DNA of 36,881 nucleotides, taken from positions 1-36,881 of the forward strand of contig DAOWCY010000056.1 in the NCBI GenBank assembly GCA_030639305.1, in the 5' to 3' direction. The notes under the pieces were generated by a model, which was given only the letters and a program-made list of their open reading frames with translations, ran no database searches and was not told the origin of the DNA. Source of the DNA: JAGLQA01 sp023135565. Lineage in GTDB: Bacteria; Acidobacteriota; Aminicenantia; UBA2199. Shown here one piece after another: positions 5,119-13,388 of the stretch. The translations under genes were made by a program, and so were the position numbers. Position 1 is the first letter of the stretch. Each line of letters starts with the position of its first letter.

Positions 5119-7641
5119 ATAGATATAAAAGAACTTCTCTTTAACTTAGAAAACCCCCAGGTCTATACCGGGGCGGAAATCAATGTGGTCAAAAAACAAG
5201 GCTTCGGTCTGCTCAACGTTTGCCTCATATTCCCCGATAAATACGAAATCGGCATGAGCCACTACGGCCTGAAACTCCTCTACCATATCCTGAACCGAAG
5301 AAATGACGTCAATGCCGAACGCTGCTTCCTGCCGGGGAAAAACAGCATCGCAGCTTTCAAAAACCACAACGTCCCTCTCTTCTCTTTAGAAAACAAAACC
5401 CCCCTGAAAGATTTCGACCTGATCGGGTTTTCGCTGCTCAGCGAAATGACCTATACCAACTTGCTGCAAATCCTGGAATTGGCTCAAATCCCCCTGCACA
5501 GCCGGGAACGGGACGAAAGTTTCCCCCTGATCGCAGCCGGGGGGATTTCCGTCATCAACCCCGAACCGCTGCGGGAATTTGTCGATATTTTTGCCCTGGG
5601 CGAAGGGGAAGCGCTTTTCCCCGACATGTTGGAAGTACTATCCGCCTATAAAAACAAAGAATTGGACAAAGACGCCGCCCTGCGTTCTTTTGCCGCCATC
5701 GAGGGCATTTACGTCCCCGCCCTTGCGCCTTTGGAAAAGAAAGGCCGTTTCTATCGTCCGGCGCTGCCTGCCGGGGCCGTGAAAAAACGCATTATTAAAG
5801 ATATGGACGCTTCTTTTCCCGACGAAAAGATAATCGTCCCCATCACCAACGCGGTGTTCGACCGCCTGACCGTGGAAATCGCCCGCGGCTGCCCGCAGAA
5901 CTGCCGTTTCTGCCAGGCCAAATCCTACTATGCCCCTTTTCGCGGCAAGTCGGCGCAAAAGACTTTCGATTATATCAAAAAGGCTCTCCCTGCCACCGGT
6001 TTCGAAGCATTTTCGCTCACCTCTTTGAGTTCCGGCGACTATCCCCAGCTAAAAGAACTGCTGGACCTTATTCCCCGCGTCATCGAACCGGGCATCTCTT
6101 TTTCGGTTTCTTCGCTGCGTCCCTCCACCATATCGAATTTGCTGCTCTCTACTATCTCTTTGTTCAGGCGCACAGGCATCACCATCGTGCCTGAAGCCGG
6201 GTCCGAACGGTTACGAAAAGTAATCAACAAAGACGTTAGCAATGAAGAAATTTTCAAAGCCGTTGACCTGGCCCTGGAGTACAACTGGCAGAAAATAAAG
6301 TTATATTTTATGTTGGGCCTGCCCACCGAAACCCAGGCGGACGTCGAAGCCGCCGCGCAGTTGATCGAGGACATCCATGCCCACGTCAGGAGCGCCAAAA
6401 AAAGGATAAAAATGCACATCTCTTTTTCGACTTTTGTACCCAAGCCGCACACCCCGCTGCAGTGGGCCAAAAGGGAGAGCGTGCCGGAAATTACCGAAAA
6501 AATAAAGTTCCTGAAAAATCGCTTAAAAAAGTACAAAAAGATCGTATTGGATTTTCACGACCCGCGCAATAGTGTGGTGGAAACGCTGCTGGCCCGCGGT
6601 GATTATCGCGTCGGTGACATCCTGCTCAAAGCCCTAAAAAAGGGTGAAATCTTTTCCGCCTGGGATCATGATTTTCATTTTTCGGTTTGGGAAGAGCTGC
6701 TGGAGGAATCTGCTGCCGGGGAGTTTTTGCAGGAGATTCCCGTGGATGAGCCGCTGCCCTGGGATTTTATCGCGGTAAACTACAAGCCCGAATATTTGCA
6801 AGCAGAGTACCGGCGGGCGCTTTCCGGTGATTCCACCCCCTGCTGCGCCCCCGAAGACTGCAAAGCCTGCGGCGGTTGTTTGTATGGTATGAAAAAAGGC
6901 GACCCCGGCCCGGTTCGACTGGCGGAAGAATCGCCGCCGGAACAGCCCACGCCGCCTGAACCGTTGCCGCCTGAACCGGATCAGCCGGATCGTGCCGGAG
7001 CGAGTCTCCCCGGGGCGCCCGTACCTCCCGGAACTGCTGCTGAGAAGATTCCTCCCGTCGAGAAGCAGTATAATAAAGTCAGGATATTTTATGAAAAGAG
7101 CGGGGATTTTATCTTTTTTTCCCAGGTGCCTATGTTGAAGTATTTAGAGCGGTTGATCAGGAAATCGGGAATAGAGTTCAAGTGCAGCGGAGGATTTCAT
7201 CCGCGTATAAAGATAGCCACGCTGGCGCCGCTGCCTGTTTACGCGGTTGGGCTCGATGAAGCCGCTGAAATTTTCGTAGACCCTTTTCTCAATGAAGAGC
7301 AGATTTTGGCAGCTTTGAAATCTGTATCGCCGCTGTTAAAAATCAAGAAAGTAGAGATTAAAAACAGCGCCCCCAATCTTAATCGTGACATAGCCGCCGC
7401 GGAGTATGAATTGGGGATCGAGAATTCGGAGCGTTTCCGGGGCGAGATAGAATCGCGGTTATGCGACACAGATGTGGTGGAATATCGAAAAGACAGGTTG
7501 TTATTAAAGATAGATTATACAGTGGGAGATCGAGCCGGTCATGAGCGTTTTGCTAAGATTTACAAAGCTATAGACCCGGACAAGTTGTTGACTCGTTATT
7601 TGGCCCGTACCAGGGTCATCTTCAAAAAAGGTTCTCTTTAA
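5119..7641 (+). CDS. Radical SAM protein fused to a DUF2344 domain (TIGR03960 plus TIGR03936 type)
   Basis: A large fusion of about 840 aa. The N-terminal part is a B12-binding-like domain of YgiQ type. It is followed by the radical SAM core with ARGCPQNCRFCQ (cysteines at about residues 258, 262 and 265). A small Cys-rich patch (CCAPEDCKACGGC) and a Pro-rich linker come next, and the last 190 residues are a DUF2344 radical SAM-linked domain (VRIFYEKSGDFIFFSQVPML). The fusion is common in bacteria and its substrate is unknown; an RNA or ribosome-related role is often suspected. The first standard start in frame is GTG 5185, but family-like sequence (LLFNLENPQVYTGAEIN) lies upstream in frame without any ATG, GTG or TTG. 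I therefore place the start tentatively at an ATA at 5119, 5 nt after AGGTG. Confidence 0.85.
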   Translation: MDIKELLFNLENPQVYTGAEINVVKKQGFGLLNVCLIFPDKYEIGMSHYGLKLLYHILNRRNDVNAERCFLPGKNSIAAFKNHNVPLFSLENKTPLKDFDLIGFSLLSEMTYTNLLQILELAQIPLHSRERDESFPLIAAGGISVINPEPLREFVDIFALGEGEALFPDMLEVLSAYKNKELDKDAALRSFAAIEGIYVPALAPLEKKGRFYRPALPAGAVKKRIIKDMDASFPDEKIIVPITNAVFDRLTVEIARGCPQNCRFCQAKSYYAPFRGKSAQKTFDYIKKALPATGFEAFSLTSLSSGDYPQLKELLDLIPRVIEPGISFSVSSLRPSTISNLLLSTISLFRRTGITIVPEAGSERLRKVINKDVSNEEIFKAVDLALEYNWQKIKLYFMLGLPTETQADVEAAAQLIEDIHAHVRSAKKRIKMHISFSTFVPKPHTPLQWAKRESVPEITEKIKFLKNRLKKYKKIVLDFHDPRNSVVETLLARGDYRVGDILLKALKKGEIFSAWDHDFHFSVWEELLEESAAGEFLQEIPVDEPLPWDFIAVNYKPEYLQAEYRRALSGDSTPCCAPEDCKACGGCLYGMKKGDPGPVRLAEESPPEQPTPPEPLPPEPDQPDRAGASLPGAPVPPGTAAEKIPPVEKQYNKVRIFYEKSGDFIFFSQVPMLKYLERLIRKSGIEFKCSGGFHPRIKIATLAPLPVYAVGLDEAAEIFVDPFLNEEQILAALKSVSPLLKIKKVEIKNSAPNLNRDIAAAEYELGIENSERFRGEIESRLCDTDVVEYRKDRLLLKIDYTVGDRAGHERFAKIYKAIDPDKLLTRYLARTRVIFKKGSL

Positions 7642-7675
7642 TTATTCAGCCCCGGCAAGCACAGAGGGGGGGGGG

Positions 7676-7792
7676 GCGCTTTTGCTTCTCAATTATCAAA
7701 AGTTTTGTTCAAACTTTTTTGAAGGTGCGGTATGCCGCTGGCCCCCAACAACAAATTCAATGGGGGCGTCACCCGGCAGGGCCGCCGGAGGC
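7676..7792 (+). repeat. Modular intergenic repeat, copy with an insertion
   Basis: Starts GCGCTTTTG just after an 11-G run (7666-7676). It has the AT-rich hairpin AAAAGTTTTGTTCAAACTTT, then an inserted block, and ends CAGGGCCGCCGGAGGC. It follows the stop of the radical SAM gene by about 35 nt in the same orientation. Confidence 0.8.
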
Positions 7793-7861
7793 GAGTCCTC
7801 CTGGGGTGTCGAATGCCGCTGGCCCCCAACGATGAACCCAATGGGGGCGTCACCCGGCAGG
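7732..7861 (+). repeat. Two 49-bp direct repeats within and after the modular repeat
   Basis: 7732-7780 and 7813-7861 are both ATGCCGCTGGCCCCCAAC, then a variable middle, then AATGGGGGCGTCACCCGGCA. Each unit can fold, because GGCCCCCA pairs with TGGGGGC. The end of the second unit touches the 3' side of the Phd/YefM gene. It looks like a sub-module of the intergenic repeat that was duplicated. Confidence 0.75.
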
Positions 7862-7878
7862 TATCCAATAAATACATT

Positions 7879-8115
7879 TTATCTTAAATCAACGGGCCAA
7901 TCTTCTTCGTCGAGGGGAGCAGTAGGGTCTTCATGAATTTTTACTCCCATTAATTTCGGATTTTGCTTAAGCGGATCGCGGGGGGCGTCTAAAGGCACCA
8001 ATAGGGCTACAGGTTTACCGTTGCGACAGATTTTTATTTTCTCACGGTCTTTTTCTACTTTTGATAGAAAGTACGACAGTTTTTCTTTTGCTTCATGTGT
8101 GTTGACCTGTATCAC
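7879..8115 (-). CDS. Phd/YefM-family antitoxin, orphan
   Basis: 78 aa. The N-terminus (MIQVNTHEAKEKLSYFLSKV, then GKPVALLVP) is the standard Phd/YefM fold that binds DNA and neutralises a toxin through its C-terminal tail (EDWPVDLR). AGGAG lies shortly before the ATG. Normally a PIN- or RelE-type toxin gene follows, but here only repeats lie downstream. The toxin is therefore missing and the gene is an orphan antitoxin or a remnant. Confidence 0.8.
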   Translation of the reverse strand: MIQVNTHEAKEKLSYFLSKVEKDREKIKICRNGKPVALLVPLDAPRDPLKQNPKLMGVKIHEDPTAPLDEEDWPVDLR

Positions 8116-8255
8116 TTTTATTCTCCTACTTTAACCGGTTTTAGTTTATCCCAAAACCTCCAAAAAATCAAGTGCGGCCTATTTTTTATCCGGCAAGAGT
8201 TAACACACTGCGGCCAGCCCGGTATTAGGTAATGGATTTAGGGACAAACCCAGCC

Positions 8256-8283
8256 TTGACTCACACAAAAAAAAGTGTATAAT
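8256..8283 (+). promoter_or_regulatory. Promoter and possible operator of vapBC
   Basis: TTGACT at 8256-8261, 16-bp spacer, perfect TATAAT at 8278-8283. CACAC at 8262-8266 and GTGTG at about 8286-8290 flank the spacer and -10 box as an inverted repeat. This would suit autoregulation by VapB-VapC, which is the rule for such operons. Confidence 0.65.
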
Positions 8284-8301
8284 GTTGTGTGGAGGTTAGG
8301 T

Positions 8302-8502
8302 ATGGCAACAAACTTAGCGTTAGATGATAATTTGATAAAAGAGGCCCAGTTGATCGGAGGGCATAGAACCAAAAAAGCAGCCGTAACCGATGCGCTTAAA
8401 GAATACATTAGACGCAGGAAACAAGCGGAAATTATGGATTTGTTCGGAAAAATCGACTATGACGCCGGTTACGACTATAAAAAAGGAAGGACACGGAAGT
8501 GA
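8302..8502 (+). CDS. vapB: VapB-type antitoxin
   Basis: 66 aa from ATG 8302, with GGAGG 6 nt upstream. The sequence has a ribbon-helix-helix-like N-terminus (MATNLALDDNLIKEAQLIGG, then KKAAVTDALKEYIRRRKQ), and the C-terminal tail with acidic and aromatic residues (FGKIDYDAGYDYKK) is the usual toxin-binding part. It overlaps vapC by 4 bp (GTGA). A longer in-frame start at GTG 8275 would lie in the promoter and is rejected. Confidence 0.85.
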   Translation: MATNLALDDNLIKEAQLIGGHRTKKAAVTDALKEYIRRRKQAEIMDLFGKIDYDAGYDYKKGRTRK

Positions 8503-8921
8503 AAGTCCTGGTTGATACGCCTATCTGGTCATTGGCCCTGCGAAGAAAAAAGGAAAATCTTAGCCCGGAGGAAAAGATAATAGTAGCAGAATTCATAGAA
8601 CTAATCAGGGAAGCCCGGGGTCTTATTACCGGCCCTATCAGGCAGGAAGTATTATCCGGCATTTCTTCGATAGAACAATTTGAAAAATTGAAACGAAAAC
8701 TAAAGGCTTTCGATGATTTACCGGTAACCACCGGCGATTATGAGTTAGCCGCGGAATTCTATAACCGGTGCCGTAAGAAAGGTATCCAGGGATCACACAT
8801 TGATTTTCTTTTATGTGCTGTATCGAAGCGGAACGGGATTCCTGTTTTTACTACGGACAAGGATTTTAATTTTTATTCGCAGCATATAGATGTCGCACTC
8901 CATGTGCCCCGCGTCCATTAG
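8499..8921 (+). CDS. vapC: VapC-type PIN-domain ribonuclease toxin
   Basis: 140 aa, GTG start overlapping the vapB stop. All four acidic PIN residues are visible: D6 (VLVDTPIW), E50 (GPIRQEVL), D102 (GSHIDFLLCAV) and D120 (PVFTTDKDF). The length is normal for VapC. The gene appears intact and is the only complete type II pair in this chromosomal toxin-antitoxin cluster. Family members cut tRNA or rRNA. Confidence 0.87.
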   Translation: MKVLVDTPIWSLALRRKKENLSPEEKIIVAEFIELIREARGLITGPIRQEVLSGISSIEQFEKLKRKLKAFDDLPVTTGDYELAAEFYNRCRKKGIQGSHIDFLLCAVSKRNGIPVFTTDKDFNFYSQHIDVALHVPRVH

Positions 8922-9005
8922 GCCCGCTGTGGGAACAACAACCGGATGTGGAATCTTGTCGATTAAAAAGTTAAAAAAAGTATAAAAATATAGTAAATTA
9001 ATAGT

Positions 9006-9224
9006 ATGCAGATAAATGTTCAATATTTAACAGATAGTAAAAGCAACAAGCTGGCGGTACAGGTTCCTTTCAAGGACTGGTCGAAATTAATTGCCGGCTA
9101 TAATAAGATCAGGCAGTACTACAAACTTAAGCAAGATTTAAAAGAATCTTTTAAGGAGATAGAAGAGATCGAGAACGGAGATATAGAGCCGGTCACACTG
9201 TCGGAATTTCTAAATGAATGTTGA
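9006..9224 (+). CDS. Small antitoxin-like protein
   Basis: 72 aa. The arrangement (short beta-rich start QYLTDSKSNKLAVQVPFKDW, then a charged helix KQDLKESFKEIEEIENG and a tail VTLSEFLNEC) is that of small antitoxins normally paired with RelE-type toxins. No toxin follows: the gene is met head-on by the truncated DUF5615 gene, and the 3' ends overlap by 32 bp. No Shine-Dalgarno sequence is seen; the leader is AT-rich with TATAAA at 8981. It is probably an orphan after a deletion at about 9230. Confidence 0.6.
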   Translation: MQINVQYLTDSKSNKLAVQVPFKDWSKLIAGYNKIRQYYKLKQDLKESFKEIEEIENGDIEPVTLSEFLNEC

Positions 9225-9408
9225 AATACCGACTACCGGGGTCCTCCCTGAGAATGATTATATCATTATTATCGCGAGCGAATCTCCACACCTCGCTGTC
9301 ATCTGCTCTATCCAGGTTTACTGCCTGTACATGAATAGAGCCGGGGGAAATTTCTGAAAGAATTTGAACAAGTTTAGGTGATAGGTTTTGATCAAATAAT
9401 AGTTTCAA
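9193..9408 (-). pseudogene. DUF5615 PIN-like toxin, C-terminally truncated
   Basis: 71 aa. MKLLFDQNLSPKLVQILSEI, then SIHVQAVNLDRADDSEVWRFARDNNDIII, is the N-terminal half of DUF5615 PIN-like toxins, which normally run to about 110 aa and continue with a Lys-Asp-x-Asp-Phe type motif. Here the sequence turns into LREDPGSRYFNIHLEIPTV, which does not fit. The loss probably arose by a deletion that fused this locus to the antitoxin-like gene on the opposite strand. It overlaps its DUF433 partner by 4 bp. Confidence 0.7.
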
Positions 9409-9632
9409 GCTTCCATTACCATTTGAGAACGTTCTCTATCCGCGGCATACATGAGGCAAGCTTGGATATCAGAGGCAGTAAGATAGGGAAAATCATTCAG
9501 TATCTCTTCCCTGGTCATTCCTGATGCCAGGTAATCGAGCACATCATAAACAGTGATTCTCATATTTCTTATACAGGGCTTTCCACCCCGCTTGCCCGGC
9601 TCGATGGTTATTATACCTTGATAATTCATCAT
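9405..9632 (-). CDS. DUF433 antitoxin-like protein
   Basis: 75 aa. IEPGKRGGKPCIRNMRITVYDVLDYLASGM, then TREEILNDFPYLTASDIQACLMYAADRER, is a full-length DUF433 protein with its helix-turn-helix-like part. These proteins are the antitoxin partners of DUF5615 PIN-like toxins. The downstream toxin gene overlaps by 4 bp and is truncated, so this gene may survive as a regulator or orphan. Confidence 0.85.
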   Translation of the reverse strand: MMNYQGIITIEPGKRGGKPCIRNMRITVYDVLDYLASGMTREEILNDFPYLTASDIQACLMYAADRERSQMVMEA

Positions 9633-9690
9633 ATCACTATTGTAGCACCGGTTTGAAAAAAAATCAATTAATTCCGTTAGTTTTTAAAGA

Positions 9691-9759
9691 GGCCGGGGGC
9701 TTTCGGGGTGATGCGGCAGGATTCGGGATGGCCGGGCAACTTTCAGGGTGTTGCGGCAG
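9691..9759. repeat. Two imperfect 29-bp GC-rich direct repeats
   Basis: 9691-9719 and 9730-9759 both read GGCCGGG, then CTTTC or ACTTTC, GGGGTG or AGGGTG, and TGCGGCAG, separated by 10 bp. They lie in the 198-bp gap between the DUF433 gene and the small membrane protein gene. I see no further feature there. Confidence 0.5.
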
Positions 9760-9830
9760 CCCAGTCCGATAGAGTTCGCGAATGCCCGCTTGCCGAATGC
9801 TGAAAACGCGCTTGATCTTTTTTCTTAATT

Positions 9831-10103
9831 ATGCTACAAACAAACATGATGCGTTGTAAATGGAAAATTTTTCTATGTTTTATCCTGCTGTTGCCAACAG
9901 CCCTTTTGGCACACGGTGTCGGAGAGAATGTTTTTATCTCTTTCCTTTTTAGTATCTTTATCGCAGTGATAATAGTCGTTTTTCTATGGAAAAATAAAGA
10001 ACTCGAAACCGGTTTAAAGTGGATCATTTCTATTGTTGTTTTCTTAGGATCGCTATTAGTTATCCCCCCACTATTGGTCTGGATCATAGACGAACTATTC
10101 TAA
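9831..10103 (+). CDS. Small membrane protein of unknown function
   Basis: 90 aa, or 85-84 aa from ATG 9846 or 9849. No Shine-Dalgarno sequence decides the start. The N-terminus looks like a signal peptide (KWKIFLCFILLLPTALLAHG). Two more hydrophobic segments follow (FISFLFSIFIAVIIVVFLW and WIISIVVFLGSLLVIPPLLVW), separated by a charged loop KNKELETG. No family is recognised. The composition is convincing for a real membrane protein, but its isolation and lack of a ribosome site lower confidence. Confidence 0.5.
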   Translation: MLQTNMMRCKWKIFLCFILLLPTALLAHGVGENVFISFLFSIFIAVIIVVFLWKNKELETGLKWIISIVVFLGSLLVIPPLLVWIIDELF

Positions 10104-10170
10104 ATGCGAAAATAATGCCTAAGAAAAAACCGAAAATTAAAGTTAGACTCTTCGCTTTCCCATCACCCTG

Positions 10171-10187
10171 TGTAACATTATGTTACA
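10171..10187. promoter_or_regulatory. 17-bp palindrome, copy 1
   Basis: TGTAACATTATGTTACA is a perfect palindrome around its central T and is followed by GCAGCGAACCCTTTT. The size and symmetry suit a dimeric repressor site. It matches copy 2 except for the central base. Confidence 0.5.
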
Positions 10188-10348
10188 GCAGCGAACCCTT
10201 TTACTATCAATATTTTCGGGATTTTTTTCGAAAATTATGCGCTTTTCGGTTTCAAAATGTTACAGTCGGGCACATTTGCCGGGAACACACTGTTGAAAAG
10301 GGTTTCGGCTCGTTTCCACGAGCATTTCCCGCAAATAACAAAACCGGT

Positions 10349-10365
10349 TGTAACATAATGTTACA
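10349..10365. promoter_or_regulatory. 17-bp palindrome, copy 2
   Basis: TGTAACATAATGTTACA, followed by GCAAACCCTATCCCTTTT. It lies 178 bp after copy 1 and about 170 bp before the SBBP gene. Two matched palindromes at this distance could allow looping between bound dimers; that is inference. Confidence 0.5.
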
Positions 10366-10536
10366 GCAAACCCTATCCCTTTTTTCAGCGGGAAACCGGG
10401 AACAGCGGTCAGTAAAGCGTCCCGGGCAAAGAACCGGAACTGGCATCATATTTGCTATATATATTTATCTATACTTGTACAAGGCAATGACGAACAGGAT
10501 GTTCTACAATACGATATTATAAAGAAGGAGTTAAAT

Positions 10537-13341
10537 ATGAAAAGTAAAAAATGGTTTGTTTTCTTAATGGTGTTAATAGTGAGTTTGATTTTCGGCGGCG
10601 CCTCCCGGGGCAAGCCCGCCGTGGATTTCAAAAAGGCCCCGCCGGTTAAAACAAATAATCTTACATCTGTTTGTCCTGATTTCGGCAGCGTGCCGCTCTA
10701 TTTTATCCCCAACAAAGGGCAGGTGGATAAAAAAGCGCTTTTTTATGTTAGGGCAGCCGGTTATACGCTGTGGCTGACAAAAGGCGGATTGGTTTTCGAC
10801 AGCGCGAAAGCCTCCGGCGGGGGCAGCCGTTTAGCCCCTACCCACACAGCGGGGCGCAACGTATCGCGGTTGTTTTTCCTGGGAGCTAACCAAAACCCGC
10901 AAGTGACGGCTGTGGAGCAGGCCGGTTATCGGGTCAACTATTTTGCCGGGAACGATAAATCGCGGTGGCAGGCGGATATACCTACTTCCAAAGCAGTGCT
11001 TTATAAAGACATCTACCAAAATATCGATGTAAAAGTATACGGCATAGAGAAACAGATCGAATACGACTGGATAGTAAAGCCCGGCGCAAACCCGGAAAAC
11101 ATCGAATTTGCGTATTCCAATGTGGAATCAACCCGCATCGACAGTCAGGGCAGCCTGATCGTCACTACGAAATTAGGCCGTTTGAAACACAAAAGGCCGG
11201 TTAGCTATCAAGTGATTCAAACAGGGGCCGGAAAGCCTGTAAAACAAGAAATCAATGTGGTTTTCAAAAAAATCGCCGAAAACACCTATGGTTTCTCGGT
11301 CGAAAAATACGATAGGAGTCGCGAACTGGTCATCGATCCTTTAGTGCAATTGGAATACTCTACATATTTGGGCGGTAAAAAGGGAGGGGACGTCGGTTCG
11401 GGCATAGCCGTGGACGGTGAAGGCTGCGCCTATGTGGCCGGTTACACAGGCAGCCAGCATTTCCCCATCCTGGATCCGATCCAGGGAGAACGAAATAATT
11501 CCCCTGATGCGTTTATATCCAAATTCTCGGCGGATGGTTCTTCCCTCTTATATTCTACTTATTTAGGTGGAAGCGGACGCGATTACGGCCAAGACATAGC
11601 TGTGGATATGGACGGGTGCGCCTATGTGACGGGAGTCACCACCAGTAAAGATTTCCCTTTAAAGAATGAGTTTCAAAAAGAATTCAATAATGGTTTGGCT
11701 ACCGCGGGAAAAACCATAAATGACGGTTTTATCGTAAAACTGTCGGCAGAAGGGAACGCTTTAGTATACTCTACTTACTTAGGAGGAAGCGGTTACGAGT
11801 ACGGCAGGGGAATCGCAGTGGACGGCAGTGGCTGCGCTTATGTGACCGGCTTGACGAAAAGTACGGACTTCCCCCTAAAGAACTCTCTCCAGCCTGAACC
11901 CGGTGGGGGCGACGATGCCTTTGTGACGAAATTAACGCCCGAGGGCAGCGCCCTAATATATTCCACTTATTTAGGAGGAGGCGGAGATGACGGCGGCAGT
12001 AGCGTCGCCATAGACAGCGAGGGCTGCGCTTACATAACGGGAGATACCAGTAGAGTGGGTTTCCCTACGAAAAATGCTTTCCAGGGAACCTGGAGTGGTA
12101 AAGACGATGCCTTTGTAAGCAAAATATCCGCGGACGGCGCTGCTCTTATATATTCCACATATCTTGGTGGCCGTTGGTGGGAATCGAGCTACTCGATAGC
12201 AGTGGACAATAGTGGACATGCTTACGTAACCGGTAGCACCTACAGCGACGATTTTCCCACAAAGAACCCGGTCCAGGGGACGTATAAAGCATTGCGCGAT
12301 GCCTTTGTAAGCAAACTTTCCCCAGCCGGGGATAAGCTTGTTTACTCTACCTACTTAGGTGGAGGTAAAAGTGACGTAGGGACCGGCATCGCAGTAGACA
12401 GTAAAGGTCATGCCTATGTGACCGGTTATACGTACAGTATAAATTTTCCTACAAATAACGCCTATCAAAAAAATCGGGCCGGATGGGCTAAGTATACGGA
12501 TGCTTTTGTAAGTAAACTTTCTCCCAGCGGCGATAAATTGCTTTTCTCCACATACTTCGGTGGCACGTCAAGCGATTACGGCTGGGACATTGCTCTGGGA
12601 CCCGGCGGCTGTGCCTATGTAACCGGAGACTCGGGCAGCGATGATTTCCCGGTTAAGAACGCCTTCCAGAGCAACAGTCATTCTTCAGGCAACGCCTTCG
12701 TGGCAAAATTAACAGACAATCCCCCGCCCGTTGTTTCGATAACGGCCCCGGATGACGGGGAGATAGTCAGTGGCCGGGTCACTATCCGGGTAAAAGCCAC
12801 CGACAACACAGGAATCGACCGGCTGGATTTTTTCGTAGATAATGAATTCATCGGCAGCGATAATCAAGCCCCCTATAGTTTCGACTGGGACTCTTACTAT
12901 GTCAGCAATGGCGGGCACACGATTAAAGTTGAAGCAGTAGACGCCGGCGGTCATAAAGCCTCCGCCAAAGTAACGGTGTCTACGCGGAATGTGATGCTTA
13001 CTGTAACGGAATCGCGCCGGGAGGAGCGGGCCTGGTTAGTGACACGGGATTTTGGAGAAATCAGCTTGAGCGTGCACAATCCCTGGCAATTGGTGGTGGC
13101 AAAATATATCATCTATCGTAATGAGGCCGGCGGGGAATACCTGGGTATAAAAGAAATACCCGGTTCCGACGTCCAGGGAGGCAGTTATATTTTTAACGAT
13201 ACTAACTTAGAAAAAGACAAGACCTATTCTTACAAAGCGGAAGCTTTAACTGAAAGCGGTGAAATAATCGGTATTTCCGGGGCTGATGTCGCCGACCCTG
13301 TACGGCGTATGAAGAAAAAAAAATTTGTGAAAGCTTTCTGA
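10537..13341 (+). CDS. Secreted SBBP seven-bladed propeller protein with Ig-like and Fn3-like C-terminus
   Basis: 934 aa with AAGGAG before the ATG. Residues 1-25 form a signal peptide. The next 240 residues are the DUF7948-like domain that usually precedes SBBP repeats (FIPNKGQVD, later YDWIVKPGANPENIEF). Seven SBBP repeats follow, each starting STYLGG or STYFGG and containing IAVD, GCAYVTG and FPxKNxxQ. Seven fits one complete propeller. Then comes a bacterial Ig-like domain (PPVVSITAPDDGEIVSG) and a fibronectin-like domain. It is probably an extracellular or surface binding protein. There is no sorting tag at the C-terminus, which ends in a basic patch (RMKKKKFVKAF). No co-directional neighbour suggests a partner. 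Confidence 0.85.
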   Translation: MKSKKWFVFLMVLIVSLIFGGASRGKPAVDFKKAPPVKTNNLTSVCPDFGSVPLYFIPNKGQVDKKALFYVRAAGYTLWLTKGGLVFDSAKASGGGSRLAPTHTAGRNVSRLFFLGANQNPQVTAVEQAGYRVNYFAGNDKSRWQADIPTSKAVLYKDIYQNIDVKVYGIEKQIEYDWIVKPGANPENIEFAYSNVESTRIDSQGSLIVTTKLGRLKHKRPVSYQVIQTGAGKPVKQEINVVFKKIAENTYGFSVEKYDRSRELVIDPLVQLEYSTYLGGKKGGDVGSGIAVDGEGCAYVAGYTGSQHFPILDPIQGERNNSPDAFISKFSADGSSLLYSTYLGGSGRDYGQDIAVDMDGCAYVTGVTTSKDFPLKNEFQKEFNNGLATAGKTINDGFIVKLSAEGNALVYSTYLGGSGYEYGRGIAVDGSGCAYVTGLTKSTDFPLKNSLQPEPGGGDDAFVTKLTPEGSALIYSTYLGGGGDDGGSSVAIDSEGCAYITGDTSRVGFPTKNAFQGTWSGKDDAFVSKISADGAALIYSTYLGGRWWESSYSIAVDNSGHAYVTGSTYSDDFPTKNPVQGTYKALRDAFVSKLSPAGDKLVYSTYLGGGKSDVGTGIAVDSKGHAYVTGYTYSINFPTNNAYQKNRAGWAKYTDAFVSKLSPSGDKLLFSTYFGGTSSDYGWDIALGPGGCAYVTGDSGSDDFPVKNAFQSNSHSSGNAFVAKLTDNPPPVVSITAPDDGEIVSGRVTIRVKATDNTGIDRLDFFVDNEFIGSDNQAPYSFDWDSYYVSNGGHTIKVEAVDAGGHKASAKVTVSTRNVMLTVTESRREERAWLVTRDFGEISLSVHNPWQLVVAKYIIYRNEAGGEYLGIKEIPGSDVQGGSYIFNDTNLEKDKTYSYKAEALTESGEIIGISGADVADPVRRMKKKKFVKAF

Positions 13342-13388
13342 ATTGAAACTAATGTTTCAGATGACTTATAGGATGCCCGCGCCGCGGG

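Larger units (their letters stand above)
10104..10536. other. 433-bp gene-free region with repeated palindromes
   Basis: I see no convincing gene here; the one long open frame is unlike any protein and has no ribosome site. It holds two 17-bp palindromes (separate entries), a half-site ATGTTACA at about 10256-10263, and an inverted pair GAACCCTTTT (about 10192) with AAAAGGGTTTC (about 10295). It ends with the Shine-Dalgarno AAGGAG of the SBBP gene. It may hold regulatory DNA or a small RNA. Confidence 0.45.

Noticed and set aside
10019..10522. 167-residue open frame overlapping the small membrane protein and the palindromes
   Set aside because: No ribosome site, biased and unstructured composition, and it runs through palindromic DNA.
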